Below, piece by piece: positions 9,980-22,079 of a stretch of 64,000 nucleotides of DNA. Source of the stretch: Pseudo-nitzschia pungens. Its lineage: Eukaryota; Bacillariophyta; Bacillariophyceae; Bacillariales; Bacillariaceae. Every line of letters begins with the position of its first letter. Position 1 is the first letter of the stretch. Below the pieces are notes generated by a model that worked only from the letters and a program-made list of their open reading frames with translations, did no database searches and was not told the origin of the DNA. A program made the position numbers and the translations under genes. The stretch covers positions 4,154,001 to 4,218,000 of the forward strand of contig CM074763.1 in NCBI GenBank assembly GCA_037355855.1. Direction: 5' to 3'.

Positions 9980-11515
9980 CGCAGTCAGGCTCCCAGCAGT
10001 CAGGCTCTCAGCAGTCAGCCCACCAGCAGTCAGCCCACCAGCAGTCAGCCCATCAGCAGTCAGCTCACCAGCAGTCAGCCCACCAGCAGGCAGCTCACCA
10101 GCAGTCAGCCCACCAGCAGTGAGCTCACCAGCAGTCAGCCCATCAGCAGTCAAGCTGTCAACAGTCAGCCCACCAGCAGTCAGCCCACCAGCGGTCAGCT
10201 CACCAGCAGTCAGCCCACCAGCAGTCAGCCCACCAGCAGGCAGCTCACCAGCAGTCAGCCCACCAGCAGTCAGCCCACCAGCAGTCAGCCCACCAGCAGT
10301 CAGCCCACCAGCAGTCGGCCCACCAGCAGTCAGCTCACCAGCAGTCAGCCCACCAGCAGTCAGCCCACCAGCAGTCAGCCCATCAGCAGTCAGCTCACCA
10401 GCAGTCAGCTCACCAGCAGTCAGCCCATCAGCAGTCAGCTCACCAGCAGTCAGCTCACCAGCAGTCAGCTCACCAGCAGTCAGCCCACCAGCAGTCAGCC
10501 CACCAGCAGTCAGCCCACCAGCAGTCAGCCCACCAGCAGTCGGCCCACCAGCAGTCAGCTCACCAGCAGTCAGCCCATCAGCAGACAGGCCACCAGCAGT
10601 CAGCCCACCAGCAGTCAGCTCACCAGCAGTCAGCCCATCAGCAGTCAGCTCACCAGCAGTCAGCCCACCAGCAGTCAGCTCACCAGTAGTCAGCCCACCA
10701 GCAGTCAGCCCACCAGCAGTCAGCCCACCAGCAGTCAGCCCACCAGCAGTCAGCTCACCAGCAGTCAGCCCATCAGCAGTCAGCTCACCAGCAGTCAGCC
10801 CACCAGCAGTCAGCTCACCAGTAGTCAGCCCACCAGCAGTCAGCCCACCAGCAGTCAGCCCACCAGCAGTCAGCCCACCAGCGGTCAGCTCACCAGCAGT
10901 CAGCCCACCAGCAGTCAGCCCACCAGCAGGCAGCTCACCAGCAGTCAGCCCACCAGCAGTGAGCTCACCAGCAGTCAGCCCATCAGCAGTCAAGCTGTCA
11001 ACAGTCAGCCCACCAGCAGTCAGCCGACCAGCAGTCAGCCCACCAGCAGTCAGCTCACCAGCAGTCAGCCCACCAGCAGTCAGCCCACCAGCAGTGAGCC
11101 CACCAGCGGTCAGCTCACCAGCAGTCAGCTCACCAGCAGTCAGCCCACCAGCAGTGAGCTCCCCAGCAGTCAGCCCACCAGCAGTCAGCTCACCAGCAGT
11201 CAGCCCATCAGCAGTCAAGCTGTCAACAGTCAGCCCACCAGCAGTCAGCCGACCAGCAGTCAGCCCACCAGCAGTCAGCTCACCAGCAGTCAGCTCACCA
11301 GCAGTCAGGCCCACCAGCAGTCGGCCCACCAGCAGTCAGCCTACCAGCAGTCAGCCCATCAGCAGACAGGCCACCAGCAGTCAGCCCACCAGCAGTCAGC
11401 TCACCAGCAGTCAGCCCATCAGCAGTCAAGCTGTCAACAGTCAGCCCATCAGCAGTCAGCCCACCAGCAGTCAGCCGACCAGCAGTCAGCCCACCAGGAG
11501 TTAGGCTCTTAGCTG
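9980..11515 (+). repeat. 15-bp minisatellite (about 100 units) in LINE A 5' UTR
   Basis: Tandem units of CAGCAGTCAGCCCAC with variants at the sixth codon-like triplet (CTCAC, CCCAT, CCGAC). Higher-order repeats are visible: a block containing tcaagctgtcaacagtcagc recurs near 10149, 10989, 11214 and 11426. The unit is a multiple of three and has almost no stop codons in several frames, which produces long open frames on both strands. These are not taken as genes. LINE B carries a different repeat at the same place. Confidence 0.95.
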
Positions 11516-11564
11516 TTAGGCTCACCGCAGTTTGCCCACCAGCGGTCCGTTCCTCCAACCCAAC

Positions 11565-14445
11565 ATGGCTCCCATTCCCCCAGCTTCCAGCCGCAAAAGG
11601 CGCCCCTCGTCTTCATCCCCTTCCAACAAGCGCGCCTTTGTGAGGACTCCTCCTTCTCGACGCCTTGGTGGTTCCTCCACTGAGGTTACTCCCACTCTCC
11701 CTCCTGCTCGGAACTCTTCCAGGTCAGGCTCCCAGTCTTCAGGTGAGCCATCAGATGATGATGTTTCTTTTTCTTCTGCCGGGTCTAGCTCCTCTGCTGG
11801 GTCTTCCTCCTCTGTTTCTACCAAATTGACTGAGGATGTCGACATGACAGATCCTGAGCAGCCTCCCACGCAGCAGCACACTGGGCAGTCTGATCCTGGG
11901 ACACCTGGCACTGGGACCTCAGAACCCTAGGCCGTCTGCCACTGGGCCGTCAGGTGCTGGGACCTCTGGAGATGGCAAGCCAGCTCCTTCTCAGCCGGTG
12001 CGTCCTCCTGGCTCTACCCTCACTCCAGGTCTTAAGCAAACCACTATTGCATTCTCTTCTGACAAGTCTTCTGCTTCTTCTTCACCGACTGAGCGGAATA
12101 TTCTTCGCCAGAAAGCCCTAGCTGCCGCCAACAAAGCTCACACTGACTCCTTTCTCTGGTGCTTCTATGGTGAGGGGTCCTGTACTGGTCGTTCATCTAT
12201 CCCCCTCTCTACTCATGCCCTTCGCAAAACTCCAGCAGGATCCCGGCTCTGGACTGGGTGTCCCAGTCCCACTCACTTCTTCAGCAAGAAGGATGGGAAA
12301 GACAAAAAATCAATCCATGATGTCTGTCAATCTGTCATTCCTCCAGTCTATGCTGAAGCTTTTCCAGACAACTCTGATTGGAGAACTGCTTCTTTGGAGT
12401 CCCTGGTTTCCCTTGCCTCTGCTTGCTTTCAAAATTCTGCCGCCTGGACCAAGCAACCCTCTGGACAAGCCCTGAAGAAATGTTTTATTGGTTTGGCCAA
12501 GATGTCCCCTGAGTGTTTTGAAACTTTGTATTCTGAGGGCAACCTTTTGCCTAGTACTGAAGGCAAAGTGTGGTTGGCAGCCAACCAAGTCCTTGGCTCC
12601 CACTGGCATTTTACGAAGCGACCTCCAGCTCCTACCTCTACAGTAAAGGGTCCTGCTCCCAGCCCTAGATCCGTGTCCTTCCTTCCTGGCTTGGGTGGTG
12701 CCACTGTCCATTCCTATTCTGATGGACACTTCCTTCAACGGAAAGGAGTTTGCTCCAGTGATTCCAGGGCCCCAGTTGACGTCACTGAAGGTTCTAAATG
12801 CTCTCACAGTTCCTATGTCACACTCTCACTTCCCCGGCTGATGTCTCCACGCCCTGTGGATTTGTACGATGAACTGCTCAAGTCTCTCAGGGAAGCCTTG
12901 GGGCTCATCTGGGACGTGGACAAGCGCCTGGTGCTTTATGTGTTTCCTTCCAGAGCTCGGCTCGACCCCAAAGCCAAGCCTATCACTAAGTTGTGGTCCT
13001 CTGACACCCCCCCAGACAGAAAAACCTTGGAAGTGTATGTTGCTCAGCTCTGGCTAAGCAGCAGAACTTCTCCCCATTTAAGGTTCCTTGTAGGGCATAG
13101 TGTCTCCTTGCAGGATCTCCTTTCTTCAGATTTGCTTGAACTCCTTAAGGAGCGCGACATGGATTTGAAGTATGACCACATCCAGGCTCCAGTCCTCGTC
13201 ACCTGTGGCTTTCTTCTTGGATCCTACATGCAGAGTTTTGATCTTGACCATTATAATGCATTGCTTCAGACCCATCCCCGGTTCCAGGCATTCCCTGTTG
13301 CTGTTATTCAGAAGAACATAAGTCTGGACAGTTCCAGAGCCCCTGAACTCAACCCTGTCCCCGCTGCCCATGTCCTCTGTGATGCTAACAAGAGGGCCCA
13401 AACTGTTAAGTTGCTTAAAGGCCAGTTCAACAGATGCAAGCCTTCTGACATTGCCTGCCTTCCTGATGGTAAATTCTACAAGTTTATTGAGACTGCAACC
13501 AATCCTTCTGACAGGCCTCTCCTCCCCTCCAAGCTTAGGATTGTGAAACAAGCCAAGTACCGTCAATCTAAGTTTATTGAAAGCCATGAGACTTCTCCTG
13601 TTCTGGGGGTTGTTGATCTTGATCATCCTGTTGACTTGGGTCAAGGCTTGGGCTTTAAGACCTTACGCCGAGTGTTATTGGGTATTCGAACTCGTGACAA
13701 TTGGTCTTGGCCTCTATTTCTTTCAGTTGATGTAAGCTCTTACCGTGGGGAGATCCTTGCTTTGTACAACACCACTACCAAAGCTGAAGCCTTGGCCATG
13801 CTGTCTTTCCTTCCTATTTTTCTGGAAGCTCAGTATGGTCCCTGTGTTCGGCAGTGGTTTTCTAAAGAATGTTTGGCTGAAATGGAAGCCTTTCACTGGG
13901 ATGCTACTGCCAAGTGTGTTGTCGAAACTGCTCCAGCTTCTGATACTTTGCTTGATGACTCTCTCCCCTTCTTTGGTGAGGGTGATGCCAGGGATTGGGA
14001 ACTAGTTGATGATGACTTGTCAGAAGATTCTGGTCCAGAACTTACTTTTGATTTGGATCTGCACTTTCAGCTTCAAGCCCGTGATGACAGTGGGGGTTGT
14101 GGTTATGATGATGCCCAATCCATGGCGACTTTGGCCACTGGTACAACCAACCTCACTGTTGCTCAGTCTCCAACTCCTCAGGATTCTGCAGTCGGTGCTT
14201 CTTCTGTTAACCCTTTGCCTGGTCCTTCACCAGCTGATTCGCATGCTGCCCAGCCTGTGAACAAGTCTGGGGATGGGGATGATGTGGCTGCTGATCTCCA
14301 GGTTGGTGTTGCTGCCATTGCATTTTCTCCTAGCCATGATACCAGTGTCAGTGATTTGAGCCCTGCCAACGCCTCTACCAAGTCCGCTCCAGCAACCCTT
14401 CCTTCTCCCGTGCGACAGACACGGTTTCCTTCTGATCATGGTTAG
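11565..14445 (+). pseudogene. LINE A ORF1, frameshifted
   Basis: The start is taken at ATG 11565 (MAPIPPASSRKRR), which matches the start of LINE C ORF1 (MPPPPPASRRKRS). The frame reads to a TAG at 11928-11930. A one-base slip near 11,915 moves the reading to the frame that stays open to TAG 14443-14445. The protein has a basic Ser/Pro-rich N-terminus, a conserved core (FLWCFYG, GCPSPTHFFSKK, GSHWHF, CSHSSYVTLSLPRLMS, YDHIQAPVLVTCGFLLGS) and an acidic tail (DWELVDDD). No CCHC knuckle, RRM or coiled coil is evident, so the nucleic-acid-binding role usual for LINE ORF1 is an inference. ORF2 starts inside its stop codon region. Confidence 0.85.
14438..14445 (+). promoter_or_regulatory. ORF1 stop / ORF2 start overlap ATGGTTAG (LINE A)
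   Basis: The ORF2 ATG lies 2 bases upstream of the ORF1 TAG. The same 8 bases occur in LINEs B and C. This arrangement suits termination-reinitiation of translation (inference). Confidence 0.8.
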
Positions 14446-17400
14446 GTTTTCTGGTGTGAGGTCTGATGGGATGCCTGATTCTTCAAATCCCATCCTTGCT
14501 TCCACCGGTTCTACTTCTCCCTCCTCTGTTTCTCTCCCTGCTTCTCATTTTGTCCAATTAACTCTACATGGGGACTCTCTTGCTGCCAAGGATTCTGATA
14601 TTTTTGGACATCCTTTTCCTCAAGCCCCATCCTCTAACTCCACTATCATCACCTTTCAAAACATTGGGCCCCAGCGCAAAGCTGCTTTCATGTCAAGATC
14701 CAGGCACAACTCCCGCCAATTTGTCAAGAGCAAGGCTAGTGTTACCCTTTATGCTGAGCACTGTTTGAATGAATCCAAGCTCCTTCCTTGTGACCTCTTC
14801 AACCGGCGCCTGAAGAATGTCTGCCCCTCCAGTTTTTCATACCTTGCCAACAACAAGCATGAAGCTTCTGACTGCACTTGGCTTCAGCCTGGAGGCACTG
14901 GTTTTACCCTTGATCAGCTCTTTAGTTCCCACAAGGTTGCTCATGGGGCTGATCCTTCTGGACTTGGAAGGTGGACCTTTGTCAAGTTTCAGGGCAGGGC
15001 TGGTTCCACTGTCACAATGTTTTCTGCCTACTGCCCTGTTGAAAATGACAGGGATCTTGGCTCAGTTTGGAATCAACAGTACAGGTACTTTCAAGCAGCT
15101 GAGAATCTTTTCTCTCCCAATCCTTGCATTCTCTTTCACCGGGATCTAACTGCTGCCCTTCATGCCTGCCTGGGTGCCGGTGACCAAGTTATTCTTGGGA
15201 TTGATCAAAATGCCGATGTTAGATCTGATGGTTTATCTTCTGAGCTCAAGGCCCTTGGTTTCAGAGATGCTGTTTTGTCCTTGCACTCTCAGTCTTCTCC
15301 TCCAGCCACCCACAACAGAAACACCACCAGGACTCCAATTGATGCCATCTGGGTCTCTGAATCTGTTGATGTTCTCAGGGCAGGGTACTGTCCCTTTGGT
15401 GGTGCCCAAGGAATGGATTCGGATCATCGCTTGCTCTGGATTGAAGTCTGCAATAGCAGCATCATGGGAAAACATCTGCCTCCTCCTGTCCACTGCTCCA
15501 TGTCCAGACTGCAATCTTCTCATCCTCATCTGCGTCAACGGTATTTCAAGCGTGTCAGGCACAGTTTTCTCAAGGCTGGAGTGTTTTCTCTCCAGGCCAA
15601 GCTGGAGCAGTTGCTGGCTCAGTTTCAATCTGGTGACATTTCTGTGAAAGTAGATCTCATCAACATCTATGAAGTCCTTCATGAAACCTCCACCTCTCTC
15701 AGGCTGTCTGTTGAACAACATCTCTGCAACACAAGAGCTGGGATGGTTCCATGGTCACCCCAGCTCCAGGTGTATCGTGATACCATTGATTTCTGGCGCC
15801 GTGTAGTGAAGTTGAGGCAGGGTGTGTCTACCAGTCATACTGTTTTGAAGCGGCTGGCTTCCAAGCTTTCTCTCTACAAAGGGGAACACTGTGATTTACC
15901 CAGTGCTATCTTCCATTTGAAACAAGCTTACAAGCAGTACCGGGCTGTGAAACAGCTGGCTCCCTCTTGGAGAGACTCTTTCAACCAAGGCCTGGTGGAT
16001 GCGCTTCTTACTGAGGGTAAGCCCCACAACCAGAGTGCTTCCCAGATTCGTGCCCGGATGCGGAGGGAAAGGATTCAAAGAGAGCTTGGTGTTGCAGCTA
16101 GGTCAATTCGTGGGCGCATCAACAAAGCAGCAGTCTTGAAGGCTATTGCTGTTGGCCCTGACGGTGCTGAACAGGTGTTGGAGTCCCAGTCAACTATGGT
16201 TCCAGCTATGGCTGACTCTAATGTCAGGCGCCAACAACAGTGTATTGGCACTCCCTCCATGGCTCCCTCTTTCATCCAAGACTTTGGATATTTAGGTACA
16301 GGCCCCGCTTCTGCTGCAGTTCTTGAAGGATCCTACACTCCTCCACCTGACACTGACAAGTATCTCTGTGAATTTCTTTCCTGTCTCAAAGTGCCTGATT
16401 CTCTCCTGCATCTGCCCCCTTTTGATTATTCTGTGAGCCCAGCTGATAATGCTGCTGCTTGGAAAAGTCAGAGGGAACGCACTGCAGGTGAACCTTCATG
16501 TTTGAGCTTTGCCCATCACAAGTCCTTTGCCCTTGACCCACAGTTGAATTGCTTTGATACTCTTCTGAGATCAGTCCCACTGATTGTTGGTTTCTCTCCT
16601 GCTGCCTGGCAAGTCATCACTGATGTTGAGATCTTCAAGAAACCTGGTGAATATAGGGTTGACAAGATGAGGCTGATCCAGTTGATGTCTCCTGAATTTC
16701 AGATCAACAACAAGATGATTGGCAGACGCATTCTTGCCCATGCTGAACGTGCCAATGCAGTTGCTGCTGATCAGCATGGGAGCAGGAAGCACCACAAGGC
16801 CATCAACACCTGCCTGAACAAGAAGCTCATCTGTGATGTGTTACGCCAAAAGCGCAGATCTGGTGCTGTTGCCATGAATGATGCCAAGGGTTGCTATGAC
16901 AGGATCTCTCATCCCATTGCTGGTCTCACTCTCCAGAGTTTTGGCCTTCCAGCGCATGTTTGTGAAGTTCTTTTGTCTACCCTGCAGCGTGCCAAACACC
17001 ACATCAAAACTGGTTTTGGCCGATCAGGCCCTGTGTATGGTGATGAACCTGTCCCTCTCAGTGGTTGTGGCCAAGGCAACGGTATTGGTCCCACTCTCTG
17101 GGCACTGGTTTCTACTATTGTCTTCAGGATGATGCAACAGGCAGGACATGGTGTCCACCTTGTCACTTCTTTGTCCCTGCAGCTGGTTTCCCTGGTGGGA
17201 TTCGCTTTTGTGGATGACACTGATTTGTTCTGTGCTGGTTCTGATCCCACCACCTCTGGTGAGACCTTGGCTGTTGATTTTCAGGATGCACTTGACAGAT
17301 GGGCAGGTGGCATTATTGCAACTGGAGGTGCCATTGAACCTGCCAAATCCTTCTGTTATTTGATTGATTTCAAATGGACTGGATCTGGTTGGGACTATCG

Positions 17401-20271
17401 CTCCATTGCTGACATGCCAGGTGACTTTACTGTTGCTGACAAGTTTGGACATCGTGCTACCCTGGATCGCTTTGAGGTTGACCATGCTGACAAAACCCTT
17501 GGTGTTTTCATCTCCATGGATGGCAATGAGGATGCCCAAATTGCTCACATGGAGTCCCAGTCTAAGGCTTTTGGGTCTCAACTGAAGGCTTCCAAGTGTG
17601 AGAAGAGGGCTTCCCTCTACACATTCAAGTATTCTTTCATGAAGTCTGTTGAGTATCCCATGCCTGTCACTCAACTTGATGAGGGTACCTGGACTAAGAT
17701 TCTTCACCCCGCCCTTGTCCCTGTGCTGAATAAGGCTGGAATGTCCCGCAGCTTTCCCAGACATGTGTTCTTTGGTCCATCTCTTTATCAAGGCTTTGGT
17801 TTCATTCATCCATATCTTCTCCAAGAGTTCAGCCATATTGCCACTATCTTCCAGGAATCTGTCCGGTCCTCACAAACTGGCAGGATTCTGAGGCTCACTG
17901 CTGAGGCTCTCAGGCTTGAATTGGGTGTTCCTCTCCATCTTGGGTCACACCCTATCATCCCTTTGCCTCATACATCACTCCTTGTTGGTATAAGCATGTA
18001 TGGAAATTCTTTTCCATGCATCCTGTGAGCTTGGCTGAAGACTTCCCAGACCCTCCTCTGCTGCGCTCCAATGATTGCTACCTCATGCAAGCCTTTGTTG
18101 ATGCTGGCTTCAGAGGTGCTGACTTGTCCCTCCTGAATCTCATTCGGTTGTCTCTCAGGGCTGTTTCTCTTGCTGATATTTGCACTCCTGATGGAAAAAA
18201 GCTGTCCCCAGTGGCCTTCCAATTGCAGTCTTCCAACCACTTGAGAGATCATCTCGACTGGCCAAGATGTCCCCCACCTTGGCCTCAGCCAGCACAGCGC
18301 CTGTGGACTACGGCTCTTCAGACATGTTTTCTTCCTCCCTGTCCACTCCCTGCAGCTAGAGCCTTGGCTCATTCTTTTCATCTTGGGCCTTGGCTCTCTC
18401 CCCAGACAGCTTTTCTTTGGCCCTGGTACTTGTCTTCCTCTACCAATAGATTGTTCTCCAAATGTTCTACTGGTTGGAAGGTGGGCACCTCCCAAGGAAG
18501 GGGCAGATTCAGATTCACCTCTGAAGTTCTTCCTGAGAAACCTCCCTGTGCTCATGTGCTTGTCTCTCCTGTGACCCATGGTCAAGTTGTTTGAGTTGTT
18601 GGTTCTTCTGATTTTGTCTCTGAACCTCCTGATGTGGATCCTCTGAGGTACAACCCATTTGACTCTCTTCCAGCTTCTCCTGAGGATGCCTTTGACTGTC
18701 TTTGTGAGTCTCCAAGAGTGCTTCTCCACAAGTATTCCCTCCCATATGGGGGTTGTCAGGACCTTGCCGATGCCATTCAGAGTGGCACTGCCAGTGCTGT
18801 TTGTGATGGTTCCTTTGATCCTGCTCTTCTGAGAGGTACTTCTGCCTTCATCCTGTCACCCAATACCTCCACCAAGACTACCTCATTGTTCCTCACTGGC
18901 TGTAACTTTGTCAGTGGCTCCCCTGAGGATCAGTCTTCTTACCGGAGTGAACTGGCTGGCATCATTGGGGTTCTCACTTGTTGCACTGCTCTGGTGGATC
19001 TTTTTGATATTGCCTCTGGCTCTATCACCATTGCACTTGATGGTGACACAGCTCTCAAACAGGCTCAGGGGTCTTGGCCCCTGGTCATTTCCCAGAAGTC
19101 TTTTGATTATGTCTATGTCATCCGCAACATGATTTCTGCTCTTCCCATTTCAGTGCACTTCCGGTGGGTTCAGGGGCATCAAGCTGGATTCTTTCTTGAC
19201 TGGTGGTCCCTTCGCAATCATCAGGTTGATGGCATGGCCAAGGCTTTTCTCTCAGCGCATAGAGCTTCTGCCTACCACTTTCCCAGACTTGTGTTTGAGC
19301 CCTGGGCATTTTCCCTCAATGGTTCCAAGTGTTCAAGGTTTGATCAGAATGCTCTGCATGTTGCCATTGCTGGCCCCCCTCTTCTCCAATACTGGAAGAC
19401 CCACCATGATATTCCCATTCCCCAACCTGTTCTGGGCTCCATCCATTGGTGTGTCCATCAGTCTGCCTTCAAGCGTCTCCCTCCTGGCATGCAAAGGTGG
19501 TTTGTTAAGTTTGCTTCTGGATGCATTGGTGTTGGCAACCAGCTACTTCACTACCAGCATCAGGATCACTCCAGGTGCCCCTTGTGTGATGCAGACAATG
19601 AGAAGGTCTCTCATGTGCTCTCCTGCAAGGACCCTGGGGCTGTCAAGCACAGTGTGTCTGCCTTCAAGGGCCCCTTGCAGCAGAGGCTTGAGGCTGAACA
19701 GACTGATCTATTCTTGGTGGCTGCCATTGTGGATCTTCTCACCAGGATTAGGAAAGGTCAGCGCATCTATCCCTCCTCATATTCCCATGCCATTGCTGGT
19801 GCTGTCAGAGCACAGAGGACCATTGGTTGGCACAACTGGCTTCTTGGTAGGTGGTCTCCTCTCTGGCACCAGATCCAGGCTGACTACTACTCCCAAATTG
19901 GAAGCAAGCGCTCCCCCAGACGATGGGCTACAGCTATCATCCAACAGTTCTTTCTCACATGCTGGGATCTATGGACTTATAGGAATGAACGGCTCCATGG
20001 TTCTGGGGGTACACTTGAGGCTGAACAACACCAATCCCTTGATGATTCCATCTCCTCTGAATTGGCTCTTGGCACAGCCGGTGCTCTCCCCCAGTCACAC
20101 CCCCTTCTCCAAACCCCTTTCCAAGTCCTACAAGGTTATACCCTCACTGCCAAGAGGCAGTGGCTTGCCACTATACACCTTGCCAGGAAACAGTATGCAG
20201 CTCCTCCCCCACCAGTGCAGCCATACCAGCGAGAGGCTGCGCTGTTGCGAGCTTGGCTTACTGGATCTTAG
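14438..20271 (+). pseudogene. LINE A ORF2 (APE-RT-RNase H), frameshift and nonsense
   Basis: APE endonuclease residues are visible: N75 (FQNIGP), E107 (YAEHCLNE), D256-x-N258 (DQNAD), and S328-D329-H330. RT: D815 in NDAKGCYDRI, the GCGQGNGIGPTLW block, and FVDD with D926-D927. RNase H and a CPLC...H...C finger follow. Compared with LINE C, one base is lost near 17,945 (ggtgtcaca reads gggtcaca), so the first frame ends at 18028. Reading resumes in another frame, meets a TGA at 18592-18594 where LINE C has an Arg codon, and continues open to TAG 20269-20271. It nicks target DNA and copies LINE RNA when intact; this copy is dead. Confidence 0.93.
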
Positions 20272-20576
20272 GGTTGCTTCCCCCTTGTTCCTTGGTGTTA
20301 TCCACTATTTCCCTGCTCCCCGTCCTGTCCAACATTATGATTCTGGGAATTCTTCCAGTTTCTTCTTCTTCCCCCTTTTTTATTTCTCACAGGTCCCTGT
20401 TTTGTGGGACCTGTTTTTGTTTCTTTCCCTGCTTGATGTTCCAGGTTTGTTTGGCAAAATTGTCGTTCTACCACTTGGGGTCCTGACTCTTTGATGGAGG
20501 CGACGTTAAAGTCTGGTTACAGACTGAGTAATTTAGTTCCACCTGTGGTGGTAAAGTTATTTAAATACGTATATTA
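20272..20576 (+). promoter_or_regulatory. LINE A 3' UTR with conserved hairpins
   Basis: Hairpin AGTCTG-GTTA-CAGACT at 20510-20525 and CCACC-TGT-GGTGG at 20539-20551, then ttatttaaatacgtatatta. Both hairpins recur in B, C and the divergent tail near 6.65 kb with changed but paired bases. By analogy with stringent LINEs they may be the RT recognition site. Confidence 0.7.
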
Positions 20577-21888
20577 CAATTTTGCGACGCGCGATTTTGT
20601 CCGACGTTCCGATGTTCCAGTACTTAAAACACGTAGATTTCTACACAACTTTCCCCTTTGATATCTCACTCACTTCTAAAGCTCCTACAACAAAACCAAG
20701 CACTACACCTATCAACAGAGACCTCCCCTGTCTGATTCTGCTGTTTGTTTGCCTGCTCCTTGCTCCCTTTGGCTGCTGTGGTTGCTTGTTTCCTTTGCCG
20801 GTCGGTCGATCGCTTCGGCAGCAACACAAGCAAACGGACACATAATTTTCTACAGCAATTGCAGTACTAATTCTACAGCAGCTCTGCTTCAGTTCCGCTT
20901 TGTCTCCGAGCTCGGTTTGTTTTTTGATCTGTTTTCAAGCCATATTCTTATTTAACGCTATACAGTCTTCCAAGCCCCTTAAGTGATACCCACTTACCGT
21001 TCTACATTCTTCAAGGTCGAACCTACTTAACGTTCTACATTCTTCAAGATTGAACACATATACACCCCCCTTCTAGAAGGTTCCTACTTGCTGATCCCTA
21101 AGTATCTGCAAGTTCGCGCGAGCATATCTTCCAGTTCCCCTTTATTCTCAAGCCAATAGCCCACCTGCTCTTCTAAGTGCCTATCATTTAAGAGCTACCC
21201 TGTTTCCTAGCCAAGCCCCCCAGTCCCTAAGTGTTTTTGCTTAAGGCTCCCCCTACTACACCTGTTTTCAAGCCAAGACCAACCGATCCCTAAGTACCTT
21301 ATACTTATTGCACTCTTGTTTCCAAGACTACAGCTACTACAGCCCCTTGTTTTCAAGACTACAATTTCCCTGGTCCCTAAGTGTTCGCGAGTTCCCTGAT
21401 CCCTAAGTGTTTTCGCTACTAAGCAACCCCAACTTGAACTTCAAGTTCGACACTGTTTTCAAGACACAAGCCTCCCTCTGGTCCCTAGGTCTTTCTACTG
21501 AAGCCCCTGTTTTCAAGCAAGCAGCTTCCCCGGTCCCTAAGTGTCTCGCTCAAGGTACCTGTTTTCAAGCCAATTGCCCTCGGATACTGTTTCCACTGTT
21601 TCCCTGGTCCCTAAGTGTCTCGCTCAAGGTCCCTGTTTTCAAGACAATTGCCCCTGGATACTGTTTCCACTTATAAGTACTCGCGAGTTTGAACTTCAAG
21701 TTCCCTCCTGAGCCTTTTAAGTGTGCCCTGGCATTGATATCCCCCGGTCCCTAAGTGTTCCTACTAAAGCCCCTGTTTTCACGCAAGCAGTGTCCCTAAT
21801 ACCAGGTCTTTGATACAAGCCAGTTGTCGGTGGTTGGTTTCTAAAGTCTTTTTCTACAGTCTGTTTGGTTTCTACAGTCTGTTTCTAC
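20577..21888 (+). promoter_or_regulatory. LINE B 5' UTR, CCCTAAGT-box region
   Basis: The same terminal block and box array as in LINE A (cccctgttttcaagc, ggtccctaagtg), about 1.3 kb. It also matches the reverse complement of 60,280-61,494 in LINE C. It contains no credible gene. Confidence 0.65.
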
Positions 21889-22054
21889 ACGATTTGCAGT
21901 GGTCTACTGGAGTTTCTAAATTCTGTAACTCCAGAGCACCTCTGTGGGTTTCGAGCGTGACTCTTCTGGTAGTGCTCCAGTCTTTTCTTTTGGTTCCCCT
22001 GGAATTTTTCCTTGTTCAGACCAACATTGGACCTGTTGTTGCTGCTGTATCCTG
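21889..22054 (+). promoter_or_regulatory. conserved 5'-UTR module, copy B
   Basis: Aligns base by base with 9780-9946, including the GGAGTT...AACTCC hairpin and the ccagagcacctctgtggg block. The second stem is shorter here (CAAC/GTTG). Confidence 0.6.
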
Positions 22055-22079
22055 TTTCCCAGCATACAACCTATCACTC

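Larger units (their letters stand above)
8207..20576 (+). mobile_element. LINE A (APE-type non-LTR retrotransposon), full length but degenerate
   Basis: Begins caattttgcaacgcgcgatt and ends ttaaatacgtatatta; about 12.4 kb. Order: 3.4-kb 5' UTR, ORF1, ORF2 (overlapping by 8 nt), 3' UTR with two hairpins. ORF1 has a frameshift, and ORF2 has a frameshift and a stop, so it cannot make full proteins. It is clearly diverged from LINEs B and C, which are close to each other. Its 3' end touches the 5' end of LINE B with no TSD between them. Confidence 0.9.

Noticed and set aside
9722..11512. Open frames of 535-558 codons on both strands (TAGELTAGGL-type and SSQPT/AVSPP-type repeats)
   Set aside because: They are generated by the 15-bp repeat, whose length is a multiple of three and which lacks stops. 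Opposite-strand and multi-frame openness is expected. No start context or domain.
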